A stretch of 50,968 nt of DNA from Pseudomonadota bacterium. GTDB taxonomy: Bacteria; Pseudomonadota; Alphaproteobacteria; Rhizobiales; Hyphomicrobiaceae. Below, one piece after another: positions 1 through 8,378 of the stretch. The translations under genes were made by a program, and so were the position numbers. The DNA lies in the NCBI GenBank assembly GCA_023412805.1, contig JAEZRM010000141.1:1-50968 (forward strand), in the 5' to 3' direction. Each line of letters starts with the position of its first letter. The first letter of the stretch is position 1. The notes under the pieces were generated by a model that made no database searches, was not told where the DNA came from, and saw nothing but the letters and a program-made list of their open reading frames with translations.

Positions 1-236
1 GCGCACTCAGGATTGCTTGTGAGCCGAAATCGCACGAAAATGCTCATGAACCCGATGCAGACGCTAACTGCTTGGTAGACCGCCAGCCGCAGACCCCTTC
101 GTCGCGTTCTCACACAACCAAGACCCACAGCGGAAATCCGCTAACTGGCGTGAGCGTGGTGGATCGGCCTTCTCTTCTCAGTTGTGCATTTTCACGCGAC
201 ATGATGCGGATAGCGCACAAAGCTCAAACGGCACGA

Positions 237-261
237 GGAACCTTTAGTTCTCAGTCTTGTT
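237..261 (+). promoter_or_regulatory. EcfG-type promoter of sodC
   Basis: GGAAC (237-241), 16-base spacer, then TGTT (258-261). The alphaproteobacterial general-stress sigma factor EcfG recognises GGAAC-N16/17-CGTT, and the -10 core GTT is kept here. The -10 element ends 36 bases before the sodC ATG, a distance shared by several other genes in the window. Nothing else is recognisable in bases 1-236. Confidence 0.65.
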
Positions 262-297
262 ACCGGAAGAGGCGCGATCTCTCTGTGGAGATGTTCC

Positions 298-831
298 ATG
301 CGTATATTGTCGAAAGTCGCTCTCTCGACGGGGGCGCTCGTCGTGGCCTCTGGTATCGCGTTAGCCCAACAAGTGACCTTTGATATCAATCGCATCTCCG
401 ACAAGGGGGTAGGTGAAAAGATCGGCACCGCTTCTCTGGCAGAGACCAAGAAGGGCGGCGTGTCGTTCAGGATCGCAGTGACCGGCGTGCCGCAAGGAAA
501 GCGCGGTTTTCACGTCCACGAGAAGGGGGATTGTGGTCCGGCGATGAAGGACGGGAAGATGACCGCGGGTATCGCGGCTGGAGAGCACTACGATCCCGGC
601 CATACGAAATCCCATATGGGCCCAAAAGGTAAAGGGCACCGCGGAGACCTGCCGGCACTGAACGCCACTGGCAAAGGCATCAACCAGACTGTCGAAGCTC
701 CAAATTTAAAAATGTCCGACATTGCTGGCCGCGCCTTGGTGATCCACGAGGGCGGCGACAACTACAGCGACAAGCCCGAAAGCGGTGGCGGGAAAGGCCG
801 CATAGCTTGCGGCGTAATTCCAAAGCAGTGA
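298..831 (+). CDS. sodC: Cu/Zn superoxide dismutase, periplasmic
   Basis: 177 residues. It converts superoxide to hydrogen peroxide and oxygen in the periplasm. An N-terminal signal peptide (hydrophobic residues about 6-22, ending near ALAQQ) is followed by a bacterial SodC fold. The copper/zinc signatures GFHVHEKGDC and HRGDLP and the C-terminal GGGKGRIACGVI are present, including both cysteines of the usual disulphide. Length is normal. A GGAG sequence lies just upstream of the ATG. The gene stands alone behind an EcfG-like promoter, which suggests induction in the general stress response. The 281 bases after it (832-1112) hold nothing I recognise. Confidence 0.93.
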   Translation: MRILSKVALSTGALVVASGIALAQQVTFDINRISDKGVGEKIGTASLAETKKGGVSFRIAVTGVPQGKRGFHVHEKGDCGPAMKDGKMTAGIAAGEHYDPGHTKSHMGPKGKGHRGDLPALNATGKGINQTVEAPNLKMSDIAGRALVIHEGGDNYSDKPESGGGKGRIACGVIPKQ

Positions 832-1112
832 ACTCAAGCCGTGAGAAAGACCGGAGCCATCCCGAGTGACCGGGCTCGACACCACACCGAACCGAGTGTC
901 AAGGGCTCGGCAGGTTCGCCGGCGGATTGTGCACGCCGTCGGCAAACTGGTCTTGAGGAGCCTAGCCGGTTTACTTCTGAGCTGTAGTCGTCGGCGACCC
1001 ATGCACTGCCCGACACCGCCCAGATTCCCGTTATCAAGAGGGCGTGCGCTGGCCGCACTTCCGCCCGATGCGGGATTAAGCGCTTCTCCTTCATTATCGC
1101 GACGGCGAGTGA

Positions 1113-1421
1113 TCAGCTCAGCAGTTCAGTTAAGTGGCTGCGAATGACTATGTCATCCTGTTTGAATTCGCGCATGAGGCGCTTACGCAGCGCCGACCAC
1201 CATGCTCTATCTATCTGATCGGCCATGACCTCCAGAACGACTATGTCGTCATGCTCGGTCGCGCCGTTCTTGCTCCAACGTCCTTCGGCCGGAGAACGCG
1301 AAAAGCTCGTGACTCCGCCAAAGCGCTCGGTGAGCTCATGCGCGAGCCGCTCATAATTTTCCGCCGGAAACGCACTGCCGCCTTCATCTTGCAGCGGCAG
1401 CAAGATTTCAATGAGGTGCAT
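1113..1421 (-). CDS. small conserved protein downstream of ligD
   Basis: 102 residues starting MHLIEILLPL, two bases after the ligD stop, so almost certainly co-transcribed and translationally coupled. Sequence visible: an acidic amphipathic body with RFGGVTSFSRSPAEGRW near residues 33-50 and a long C-terminal helix ending in SHLTELL. From memory this matches an uncharacterised protein family common in Hyphomicrobiales, but no function is known to me. The longer open frame (start at 1493) would run into ligD, so the ATG at 1421 was chosen. Its position behind ligD hints at, but does not prove, an end-joining or stress role. Confidence 0.72.
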   Translation of the reverse strand: MHLIEILLPLQDEGGSAFPAENYERLAHELTERFGGVTSFSRSPAEGRWSKNGATEHDDIVVLEVMADQIDRAWWSALRKRLMREFKQDDIVIRSHLTELLS

Positions 1422-1423
1422 GG

Positions 1424-4045
1424 CTATTTGCTCTTGATAAACTTTTGGATCGCGCCTTTGAGCGGAACTTCGCTGTCGCAGTAGTCCGCCCAAGGCTCCC
1501 CCTTAAGGAGCAGGGTTGGCGCCGTTGCCATTGTGAACCGCTTCGGATCGAGCCCGGCGCGGACCTGGCTCCAGTGCAGCGGCATCGAGACAGTCGCCCC
1601 CGGGCGCATTCGCGGCGAGAGCGGCGCAACGGCCGTCGACATCCGGTCGTTGCGCAGATAGTCGAGAAAAATCCTGCCAACGCGTTTTGCCTTCGACATG
1701 TTGATCAAGTACTTGTCAGGACTGTCCTGCGCCATGGCGGCGCAAACTGCCTGAGCAAAGCTCTTGGCCTCGTCCCAGCCAAGCCCGTCTTTCTCGCGAA
1801 CGGCCAGCGGCGTGACGACATGGAGGCCTTTGCCGCCCGTCGTCTTGCAGAATGTCATGAGTCCTAGCGCCTCGAGACGTTCCTTCATCTCCTTGGCGGC
1901 GGCGATGACGTCGTTGAAGGTCAGTTCCGGCGCAGGGTCGAGATCGAAGACGAGGCGTCCTGGCACGGTCAGCTTGCCCGGCTGGTTGTTCCACGGATGG
2001 AATTCGATAGCAGCGATCTGCGCCGCCGCAATCAAGCCTTCGACGCGGTCGATCTGGATGTATGGCTTTCGATCGCCTTCTACGCGCGCGACCGAGATCA
2101 GGTTCGACATCCCCCGCATTTCATGGCGCTGGAAAAAGCGCTCGCCGTTGATGCCATCCGGCGCGCGGATGATCGAGCAGGGACGGCCCTTGATATGCGT
2201 TAGCATCCACGGCCCGACCTTTTCAAGGTAGCGGGCCAGATCGAGCTTGGTCAGGTTATCGGGCGCGGGCCAGAGCGGCTTGTCTGGCTTTGAGATGACA
2301 ACGCCCGTCACGACTTCGCTGCCGCCTTTCACACGGCTTGCACGCGGCGCAGGCGTGGACAGCTCTGCGACCTTCGGTGGCGTCGGGACTTCGGCTCTAA
2401 CCTCGCCAGATGGCTTATCCTCGCGCAAGCCTTTGAAGGCGGCCTGCCGCACCATGCCGTCACCGGTGAAGCCCGCGAACTCGATCTCGGCGACAAGCTT
2501 AGGCTGGACCCACGTCCAGTCCTTGCCCTTTCGCGGCGCGTCCTTACCCCCGAACGGGCTCTTATTTGTCGTAAGCGCACGGAGCTGCTTGAGAATGCCG
2601 CTGGCATTGCGGGAGTTGAACCCTGTCCCGACGCGGCCAGTATGGACAAGGTGATCGCCACGATAGACGCCGACGACGAGAGATCGCAGGTTCGTCGCGC
2701 TGCCGCTCCAGCCGCCGACGACGACTTCGTGCCCCGCGCGGCACTTGGATTTCATCCAGGTTTCCGTGCGTCCCGACCGGTAGGGCGCATCGCCGCGCTT
2801 TGAGATGATGCCCTCAAGCTGGAGATTGCACGCGGATTTAAGGACGGCATCGCCGGGTTCTGCAAGATGCTCGACATACTTGATCTGGCGGTGATGCGGT
2901 CCTCTGCGCGCGAGTAGCGCTGCTAGACGCTCCTTACGCTGCAGCAGCGGAAGAGAGCGCAAATCCTTGCCGGCTTCAAAGAGGAGATCAAATACGAAAT
3001 AGATGAGATCGCGCGAGCGGCTCTCCGACAGTGCTGCCTGTAGCGCGGAGAAGTCCGGCGCGCCGTTGTGGTCGAGCGCCACGACCTCGCCGTCGATCAA
3101 GCAGGCGGGCAAGTTCGATGCGGCTTGCGCGATCGCTTCGAATTTCGGAGTCCAGTCGAGGCCCTTTCGCGTACGCATCGTGCCCGCGCCGTCTTCGACG
3201 CGCAGCTGCATGCGGTAGCCATCAAACTTGACCTCATGAACCCAATTCTGACCGGAAGGCGGTCGGCTGACACTCTTGCAGAGCTGCGGCGGCATGAAGG
3301 GCGGCATGGACGCGTTCTTGCCCGGTCTCATAATCGGTTTGGGCCCCCGGCCTTGCGGTGCCGGCGCGGCTTTCGCGCCGCTGCGTTTCGAGTGCCAGAC
3401 AGCATCCGCTTTGATGCTGCTCGCCTTGCCAAGCATGAAGGGCCTGGGCTTGCGGCCTTTGCCCGCCGCGATTTGATCGAGGCCACGTCCTGAGGCGACA
3501 GAGTGATCCTGCGCCAGAATATCTTCGCCGCCATCTTTCTCGTAACCATCGTGGCGCTTGATGAGCAGCCAGTTCGTGCGCTTCCCGCCTTCGCGGTCCT
3601 TTCGCAGCCGCACGAGAACCCAGCTGCCCTGAAGTTTCTCTCCGACCAGCGTAAATCGCAGTTCGCCCTTGCGCAGCGCTTTCAGCGCGTCGCCGTCGGT
3701 CGCCCAAAAGCCGCGGTCCCAAAGCATGACCGTGCCGCCGCCGTACTCGCCTTTGGGGATTGTGCCTTCGAAATCGCCGTAGTCGAGCGGATGGTCCTCG
3801 GTTTCGACGGCAAGGCGCTTGTCGCCGGGATCGAGCGACGGGCCTTTTGTCACGGCCCAAGACTTGAACACACCGTCGACTTCCAGCCGGAGATCGTAGT
3901 GAAGCCGCGTCGCGGCGTGCTTATGAATGACAAAGCGCGGGTAGTCGGACGACGCCACCTGCTGATTGCCGCTCGGCTCGGCCGTCTTTGCGAAATCCCG
4001 CTTCTGCTGGTAGAGGGCGAGTTTACTCTTTGCCATGACGCTCAC
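1424..4045 (-). CDS. ligD: multifunctional DNA ligase D (PE-LIG-POL)
   Basis: 873 residues. Central enzyme of bacterial non-homologous end joining: it trims, fills and seals double-strand breaks held by Ku. Domains in order: 3'-phosphoesterase (about 35-190; HKHAATRLHYDLRL and the DFEGTIPKGEYGGG stretch), ATP-dependent ligase (about 245-550; nucleotidyl lysine in EVKFDGYR at K273), and archaeo-eukaryotic-primase-type polymerase (about 590-873; FDLDPAPE with metal-binding aspartates, and KTTGGKGLHVV). This order is usual for alphaproteobacterial and pseudomonad LigD. An alternative start (MAKSKLALY) lies 9 bases downstream at 4036. It is divergent from ku across 105 bases holding two opposed EcfG promoters. 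No damage is visible. Confidence 0.96.
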   Translation of the reverse strand: MSVMAKSKLALYQQKRDFAKTAEPSGNQQVASSDYPRFVIHKHAATRLHYDLRLEVDGVFKSWAVTKGPSLDPGDKRLAVETEDHPLDYGDFEGTIPKGEYGGGTVMLWDRGFWATDGDALKALRKGELRFTLVGEKLQGSWVLVRLRKDREGGKRTNWLLIKRHDGYEKDGGEDILAQDHSVASGRGLDQIAAGKGRKPRPFMLGKASSIKADAVWHSKRSGAKAAPAPQGRGPKPIMRPGKNASMPPFMPPQLCKSVSRPPSGQNWVHEVKFDGYRMQLRVEDGAGTMRTRKGLDWTPKFEAIAQAASNLPACLIDGEVVALDHNGAPDFSALQAALSESRSRDLIYFVFDLLFEAGKDLRSLPLLQRKERLAALLARRGPHHRQIKYVEHLAEPGDAVLKSACNLQLEGIISKRGDAPYRSGRTETWMKSKCRAGHEVVVGGWSGSATNLRSLVVGVYRGDHLVHTGRVGTGFNSRNASGILKQLRALTTNKSPFGGKDAPRKGKDWTWVQPKLVAEIEFAGFTGDGMVRQAAFKGLREDKPSGEVRAEVPTPPKVAELSTPAPRASRVKGGSEVVTGVVISKPDKPLWPAPDNLTKLDLARYLEKVGPWMLTHIKGRPCSIIRAPDGINGERFFQRHEMRGMSNLISVARVEGDRKPYIQIDRVEGLIAAAQIAAIEFHPWNNQPGKLTVPGRLVFDLDPAPELTFNDVIAAAKEMKERLEALGLMTFCKTTGGKGLHVVTPLAVREKDGLGWDEAKSFAQAVCAAMAQDSPDKYLINMSKAKRVGRIFLDYLRNDRMSTAVAPLSPRMRPGATVSMPLHWSQVRAGLDPKRFTMATAPTLLLKGEPWADYCDSEVPLKGAIQKFIKSK

Positions 4046-4065
4046 GTATTTTCCCGTGTGCAGCT

Positions 4066-4091
4066 AACGGGCGGGCGGCGTCTTCCGTTCC
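4066..4091 (-). promoter_or_regulatory. EcfG-type promoter of ligD
   Basis: On the minus strand GGAAC (4091-4087), 17-base spacer, CGTT (4069-4066): an exact consensus match. It ends 20 bases before the ligD ATG at 4045. Its -35 lies in the left arm of the perfect inverted repeat 4086-4094 / 4098-4106. Confidence 0.8.
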
Positions 4092-4100
4092 GCCGAAGGC

Positions 4101-4125
4101 GGAACGAAATCATCCTCTTAGCGTT
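4101..4125 (+). promoter_or_regulatory. EcfG-type promoter of ku
   Basis: GGAAC (4101-4105), 16-base spacer, CGTT (4122-4125): an exact match, ending 25 bases before the ku ATG. Its -35 forms the right arm of the same 9-bp inverted repeat whose left arm is the -35 of ligD. Confidence 0.82.
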
Positions 4126-4150
4126 TGCGGGAAACCTCAGGAGGACTCAA

Positions 4151-5017
4151 ATGGCCGCCCGCCGCGCGTACTGGAAGGGTTATCTTAAGCTCTCGCTCGT
4201 GACCTGCCCGGTTGCGCTCTATCCGGCATCATCACAGTCCGACAAGACGAACTTCCACCAGATCAACCGCAAGACTGGCAATCGCCTGCGCCAGCAAATG
4301 GTCGATGAAGAAACCGGAAAGGTCGTCGATAAGGACGATAAGGGGCGCGGCTACGAACTCCCCAACGGCAGATACATCGAGATCAAACCGGAAGAACTCG
4401 AAGCGGTCGAGGTCGAGAGCAGGCACACGATCGACATCGACAAATTCGTGCCGCAGGAAGACATCGACAAACGCTACTACGAGCGCCCCTATTACATCGT
4501 CCCCGAAGGAAAAGGCGGCGAAGAGGCGTTCGCCGTCATCCGCGATGCGATGAAGGATAAGGGGAGGGTGGCTCTTGCGCGAATTGTCTTCGCGAACCGC
4601 GAGCATATCCTTGCGGTCGAGCCGTGGGGCAAGGGAATGCTGGGGACGACACTGCGCTACGACTACGAGGTGCGAGACGAGGGCGAGTTCTTCAAAAGTA
4701 TTTCGCGCCCGCGCGTCAACAAGGACATGATCGAACTCGCAAGTCATATCCTTGACAGCAAGGCGGGCCGGTTCGATGCGTCAAAGTTCAAGGACGAGTA
4801 CGAACTCGCCCTGCGCAAGCTTTTGAAGCGCAAGGCCTCGGGAAAGACCATCGAGATGCCGGCCGAAAGGGAAGACCGCGGCAACGTGATCGATCTCATG
4901 GAAGCCCTGCGCCAGAGCGTCAAAGGCCGGAAGGCCGCCGCGCTCAAAGGCAAGCCCGACAGCAAGAAGACGGCCCCTGCGCGCAAGCGCAAGAAGCGCG
5001 CCCGCAAGGCGGCCTGA
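4151..5017 (+). CDS. ku: non-homologous end joining protein Ku
   Basis: 288 residues. Bacterial Ku forms a homodimeric ring that threads onto double-strand ends and recruits LigD. The start RAYWKGYLKLSLVTCPV, the core with YYIVPEGKGGEEAFAVI and the region around LAVEPWGKGMLGTTLRY are typical of the family. The C-terminal tail (about 255-288) is lysine/arginine-rich, as in many Ku proteins, and may bind DNA. The ATG at 4151 was chosen because AGGAGGA lies at 4139-4145; the longer open frame upstream is the antisense of ligD. Ku overlaps no neighbour and is followed two bases later by the SemiSWEET gene. Confidence 0.96.
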   Translation: MAARRAYWKGYLKLSLVTCPVALYPASSQSDKTNFHQINRKTGNRLRQQMVDEETGKVVDKDDKGRGYELPNGRYIEIKPEELEAVEVESRHTIDIDKFVPQEDIDKRYYERPYYIVPEGKGGEEAFAVIRDAMKDKGRVALARIVFANREHILAVEPWGKGMLGTTLRYDYEVRDEGEFFKSISRPRVNKDMIELASHILDSKAGRFDASKFKDEYELALRKLLKRKASGKTIEMPAEREDRGNVIDLMEALRQSVKGRKAAALKGKPDSKKTAPARKRKKRARKAA

Positions 5018-5019
5018 CC

Positions 5020-5307
5020 GTGTCACTCGAGACGTTCATTGGCGGGGCGGCCGCGTTCTGCACCACGGTCGCCAACGTCCCCCAACTCAAGAAAGTGTGG
5101 GAGACCGGCAAGGCTGAAGACTTGTCGCTGAAGATGCTGCTCCTGTTGAGCTCGGGACTTGCCCTTTGGATTGTCTACGGGGTTCTTCGCGGCGATCTCG
5201 TCATCATGGCTGCGAACGCAGTAAGCCTGGCACTGCTAGCCTGCATCACTTACTTCAAACTCCGGGGCCGCGCCGGACGCGGTTCCAGCGATGAGCGGCA
5301 CACCTAA
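5020..5307 (+). CDS. SemiSWEET-family small transporter
   Basis: 95 residues with a GTG start two bases after the ku stop, so probably in the ku transcript. Three predicted membrane segments (about 5-22, 38-57, 62-82) with the PQ-loop (VANVPQLKKVW) match bacterial SemiSWEETs, which dimerise to move sugars or other small solutes down a gradient. Substrate cannot be told from sequence. The last 17 bases overlap the glycosylase gene. A transporter in an end-joining operon is odd; shared stress control is the simplest reading. Confidence 0.8.
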   Translation: MSLETFIGGAAAFCTTVANVPQLKKVWETGKAEDLSLKMLLLLSSGLALWIVYGVLRGDLVIMAANAVSLALLACITYFKLRGRAGRGSSDERHT

Positions 5308-5869
5308 CCCCCGAGAATTCCTCCCGCCCGAATTTTTCGCGCGGCCCGCGCAGGTCCTTGCGCGCGAGTTGCTGGGCGCGGCGCTCGTGCGGCGATTTGA
5401 CTGCGAGGAAAAGCGCTTTGTTATCACCGAGACGGAAGCATATCTCGGCCCGCACGATCTTGCCTGCCATTCAGCGCGGGGACGGACCGCGAGAACCGAG
5501 ATCATGTTCGGGCCGCCCGGCACGCTTTACATCTACCTCGTCTACGGTCTGCACCTGATGCTAAACATCGTTGCCGGACCGGATGGCGGGGGATCGGCGG
5601 TATTGATACGCAGCGCGGGAAATGTGCACGGGCCCGGCAGGCTTGGAAAGGCGCTGGCACTCACCTTGGACCTCAATGGTTTGCCGCAAGGAAAAACCGC
5701 AGGTCTATGGATCGAGGAGGGCCAGAAGTTGCGCCGCGTTTATGCGACCAAGCGCATTGGCATCGATTTCGCCGGCCCTAGATGGGCAGGTCGTAAACTG
5801 CGCTTTCTCGCGACTATCTCAGAACGAGCGCCGCGACCTCGTAAGAAGGCCGGCGATGGCGAGGCCTAA
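5291..5869 (+). CDS. 3-methyladenine DNA glycosylase (AAG/MPG family)
   Basis: 192 residues. It starts base-excision repair by removing alkylated purines such as 3-methyladenine. Family marks: ARELLGAALVRR, the TETEAYLGPHDLACHSA stretch with the catalytic glutamate, and GTLYIYLVYGLHLMLNIV. Its start overlaps the end of the SemiSWEET gene, so the unit ku-SemiSWEET-glycosylase looks like an operon combining end joining and alkylation repair. The last 51 bases of the frame (from 5819) are antisense to a decayed gene, so the C-terminal tail ERAPRPRKKAGDGEA may be a chance fusion after loss of the original stop. Confidence 0.9.
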   Translation: MSGTPNPREFLPPEFFARPAQVLARELLGAALVRRFDCEEKRFVITETEAYLGPHDLACHSARGRTARTEIMFGPPGTLYIYLVYGLHLMLNIVAGPDGGGSAVLIRSAGNVHGPGRLGKALALTLDLNGLPQGKTAGLWIEEGQKLRRVYATKRIGIDFAGPRWAGRKLRFLATISERAPRPRKKAGDGEA

Positions 5870-6287
5870 GGCCAGCCCGGCCGCCCGCTACCGATCGAAT
5901 CGACAGCGGACTTCCCAGCCTGGCGTCAGGCGCTTCGGCACAAGGGCGTAATCAGCGGTGGCCGTGATCGTCGAAACGGCGGCGGCGTCGCGCATGATGC
6001 GCGGCGCACTTGCATCATTGTCGTACGCCCGCAGGGTGTCGAACAATTATCGCCCAGAAGACGCAGGCCCCGAAATGAGTGGCAAAGCCGGTCGCTGGAT
6101 GCTTGACGTCGATATCCTTGACGTCGCCCGCCGATTCGCCGTGCAGCCAGTGGCTTGTCGCGTTGATCGGCTGGACAGCAGCCGCGCCCTCCGCCTAGGC
6201 CAGGACCGCAAGCACTACCGCGCGGACGGCGCCCGCTACCGTGCCGGATACGAGAGCGTTGCCAATCAGGGCGGGCAGGAGTGGCAT
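5819..6287 (-). pseudogene. decayed paralogue of the 16744-17214 membrane protein
   Basis: Read on the minus strand from the ATG at 6287, the region follows the intact protein at 16744-17214: QPINATSHWLHGE, then GACVFWA, then a DYALVPKRLTPGWE block, then SVAGGRAGLALGLA. An in-frame TAG lies before the QPINATSHW block, one frameshift follows GACVFWA, and a second follows LTPGWE. The end overlaps the 3' end of the glycosylase gene. The intact paralogue is described at its own entry. This is a non-functional duplicate. Confidence 0.75.
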
Positions 6288-6338
6288 GGCGGCGTTCCGA
6301 TGGTTCGCGTTTCTGACAAGCTTGTCCAGGGTTTTGAC

Positions 6339-6363
6339 GGAACGTCTGCGTCAGGACGCCGTT
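6339..6363 (+). promoter_or_regulatory. EcfG-type promoter of the oxidoreductase operon
   Basis: GGAAC (6339-6343), 16-base spacer, CGTT (6360-6363): exact. The -10 ends 34 bases before the GTG start at 6398, and a TTGGAGG ribosome-binding site lies at 6384-6390. It is the only strong promoter seen before the compact run of genes to about 13.4 kb. Confidence 0.8.
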
Positions 6364-6397
6364 CCGCCATAAAACCGGCTGCGTTGGAGGTTCCCCC

Positions 6398-7183
6398 GTG
6401 CCGACATCCAAACCACTCGCAATTGTCACCGGCGCCTCCACAGGTATCGGTTACGAACTGGCGAAGTGCTGCGCGAACGAAGGGTTTGATCTAGTCATCG
6501 TCGCCGACGAGCCCGAAATACATGCGGCGTCCTCGGATTTTGAGAAGCTGGGCGCGAGGGTAGACGCGGTCCAGGCAGATCTTGCGACCCTCGCAGGCGT
6601 CGACAAGCTCTGCGAACTCGTCGGCAACCGCGATGTTGACGCGCTGCTGGCGAATGCCGGCCGCGGGCTCGGCAAGGGCTTTCTTGACCAGGACTTCGCC
6701 GACATCCGGCATGTCGTGGATACGAACATCACCGGCACCGTCTATCTCCTGCATCGCCTTGGTCAGCGAATGCGCGCGCGGGGGCAGGGGAAAATCCTTA
6801 TCGTTGGCTCGATCGCCGGCTTCATCCCCGGCACTTATCAAGCCGTTTACAACGCGAGCAAAGCTTTTCTCGACTCCTTTTCCTTCGCGCTGCGCGCCGA
6901 AATTGCCGAGCACGGCGTGACGGTGACGTGCCTCATGCCCGGGGCCACCGAGACCGACTTCTTCGAGCGCGCGGACATGCTCGACACCAAAGTCGGCCAA
7001 GGCAAGAAGGACAGCCCTGCAGACGTTGCCGCCACTGGCTTTAAAGCCATGATGAACGGCGAAGGCGACGTTGTGAGCGGATGGCAGAACAAACTGCAAT
7101 CGGCGATCGCCAACGTTACGCCGGCGTCCCTGCTCGCCGAGCAGCATCGGCGCAGCGCAGCACCCGGGTCAGCGAAACAATGA
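6398..7183 (+). CDS. SDR-family NAD(P)-dependent oxidoreductase
   Basis: 261 residues, GTG start set by the TTGGAGG sequence 8 bases upstream. Classical short-chain dehydrogenase: the cofactor loop TGASTGIGYELA (residues about 11-22), the LLANAG motif, the catalytic serine in IVGSIAGF and the YNASK active-site tyrosine and lysine are all present. Substrate unknown. The 3' end is 12 bases from the zinc dehydrogenase. First gene of the EcfG-driven run. Confidence 0.9.
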   Translation: MPTSKPLAIVTGASTGIGYELAKCCANEGFDLVIVADEPEIHAASSDFEKLGARVDAVQADLATLAGVDKLCELVGNRDVDALLANAGRGLGKGFLDQDFADIRHVVDTNITGTVYLLHRLGQRMRARGQGKILIVGSIAGFIPGTYQAVYNASKAFLDSFSFALRAEIAEHGVTVTCLMPGATETDFFERADMLDTKVGQGKKDSPADVAATGFKAMMNGEGDVVSGWQNKLQSAIANVTPASLLAEQHRRSAAPGSAKQ

Positions 7184-7195
7184 AGGACACCACCG

Positions 7196-8368
7196 ATGAA
7201 AGCATTGTGTTGGCACGGCAAGGGCGATGTTCGGTGCGAAACCGTACCCGACCCAAAGATCGAGGATGAACGCGACGCGATCATCAAGGTGACCGCGTGC
7301 GCCATTTGCGGCTCGGATCTCCATCTCTACGACGGCTATATGCCGACGATGGAGTCCGGCGACGTGCTCGGCCATGAGACCATGGGCGAAGTCGTCGACG
7401 TCGGCAAAGGCAACAGCAAGCTCAAAAAGGGTGATCGCGTGGTCATCCCGTTCAACATCGCCTGCGGCGATTGTTACTTTTGCAAAAAAGAACTTTGGTC
7501 GCTCTGCGATCGATCGAACCCGAACCGCGAGCAGGCCGCCAAGGTCATGGGGCATTCACCGTCGGGGTTGTTCGGCTACTCGCACATGATGGGAGGCTTC
7601 GCGGGCGGCCAGGCCGAATATATTCGCGTCCCCTACGCTGATGTGGGTCCGATCAAGGTTCCGGACGGCGTATCGGACGAGCAAGTGCTCTTCCTCTCCG
7701 ATATCTTTCCCACCGGCTACATGGCTGCCGAGAACGCGGAGATTGAGAAGGGCGACACCGTCGCCGTCTGGGGATGTGGGCCGGTCGCACAGTTCACGAT
7801 TCAAAGCGCCTGGATGCTTGGCGCCGGCCGCGTCATTGCTATCGACCGCGTGCCAGAGCGTCTTGAGATGGCCAGGGTTCACGGCCGTGCCGAGACGATC
7901 AATTTCGACGAGGAAGATGTCTACGAGCGCCTTCAGGAAATGACGAAGGGCCGTGGTCCTGATCGCTGCATCGACGCTGTGGGAACGGAAGCCCACGTGG
8001 GCGGCGCAATTGGCTCGGTGGTGGATAAGGTGAAAACGAGCCTGTACCTGGGTACCGACCGCCCGAGCGTGCTGCGCGAGATCATCATGTGCTGCCGGAA
8101 GGGTGGGACTGTTTCGGTGCCTGGCGTCTATGTCGGCTTGGTCGATCAGATCCCGTTCGGCGCTTTCATGAATAAGGCGCTCACGATGAAGACGGGCCAG
8201 ACGCACACTCATCGTTATCTCGCGCCGCTGCTGGAACGGGTGCAATCCGGCGAGATCGATCCTTCGTTCGTGATAACGCACCGCGCGAAGCTCGAAGATG
8301 GACCTTCGCTCTACAAAACCTTCCGCGACAAGGAAGATGGCTGCATAAAGGTCGTCATGAAACCTTAG
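7196..8368 (+). CDS. zinc-dependent alcohol dehydrogenase (formaldehyde-dehydrogenase-like)
   Basis: 390 residues. Medium-chain dehydrogenase of the type often named glutathione-independent formaldehyde dehydrogenase. Catalytic zinc ligands sit in CAICGSDLH and GHETMGEVV; the structural zinc lobe has CGDCYFCKKELWSLC; the nucleotide loop is VWGCGPVAQ. Expected to oxidise an aldehyde or alcohol with NAD; exact substrate cannot be told. It follows an SDR and precedes an SDR-DoxX fusion, fitting a redox/detoxification operon under stress control. Confidence 0.9.
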   Translation: MKALCWHGKGDVRCETVPDPKIEDERDAIIKVTACAICGSDLHLYDGYMPTMESGDVLGHETMGEVVDVGKGNSKLKKGDRVVIPFNIACGDCYFCKKELWSLCDRSNPNREQAAKVMGHSPSGLFGYSHMMGGFAGGQAEYIRVPYADVGPIKVPDGVSDEQVLFLSDIFPTGYMAAENAEIEKGDTVAVWGCGPVAQFTIQSAWMLGAGRVIAIDRVPERLEMARVHGRAETINFDEEDVYERLQEMTKGRGPDRCIDAVGTEAHVGGAIGSVVDKVKTSLYLGTDRPSVLREIIMCCRKGGTVSVPGVYVGLVDQIPFGAFMNKALTMKTGQTHTHRYLAPLLERVQSGEIDPSFVITHRAKLEDGPSLYKTFRDKEDGCIKVVMKP

Positions 8369-8378
8369 CGGCGGCCAA

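Noticed and set aside
3503..4150. N-terminal extension of the Ku frame
   Set aside because: It is antisense to ligD; the ATG at 4151 has a perfect ribosome-binding site and begins the known Ku sequence.
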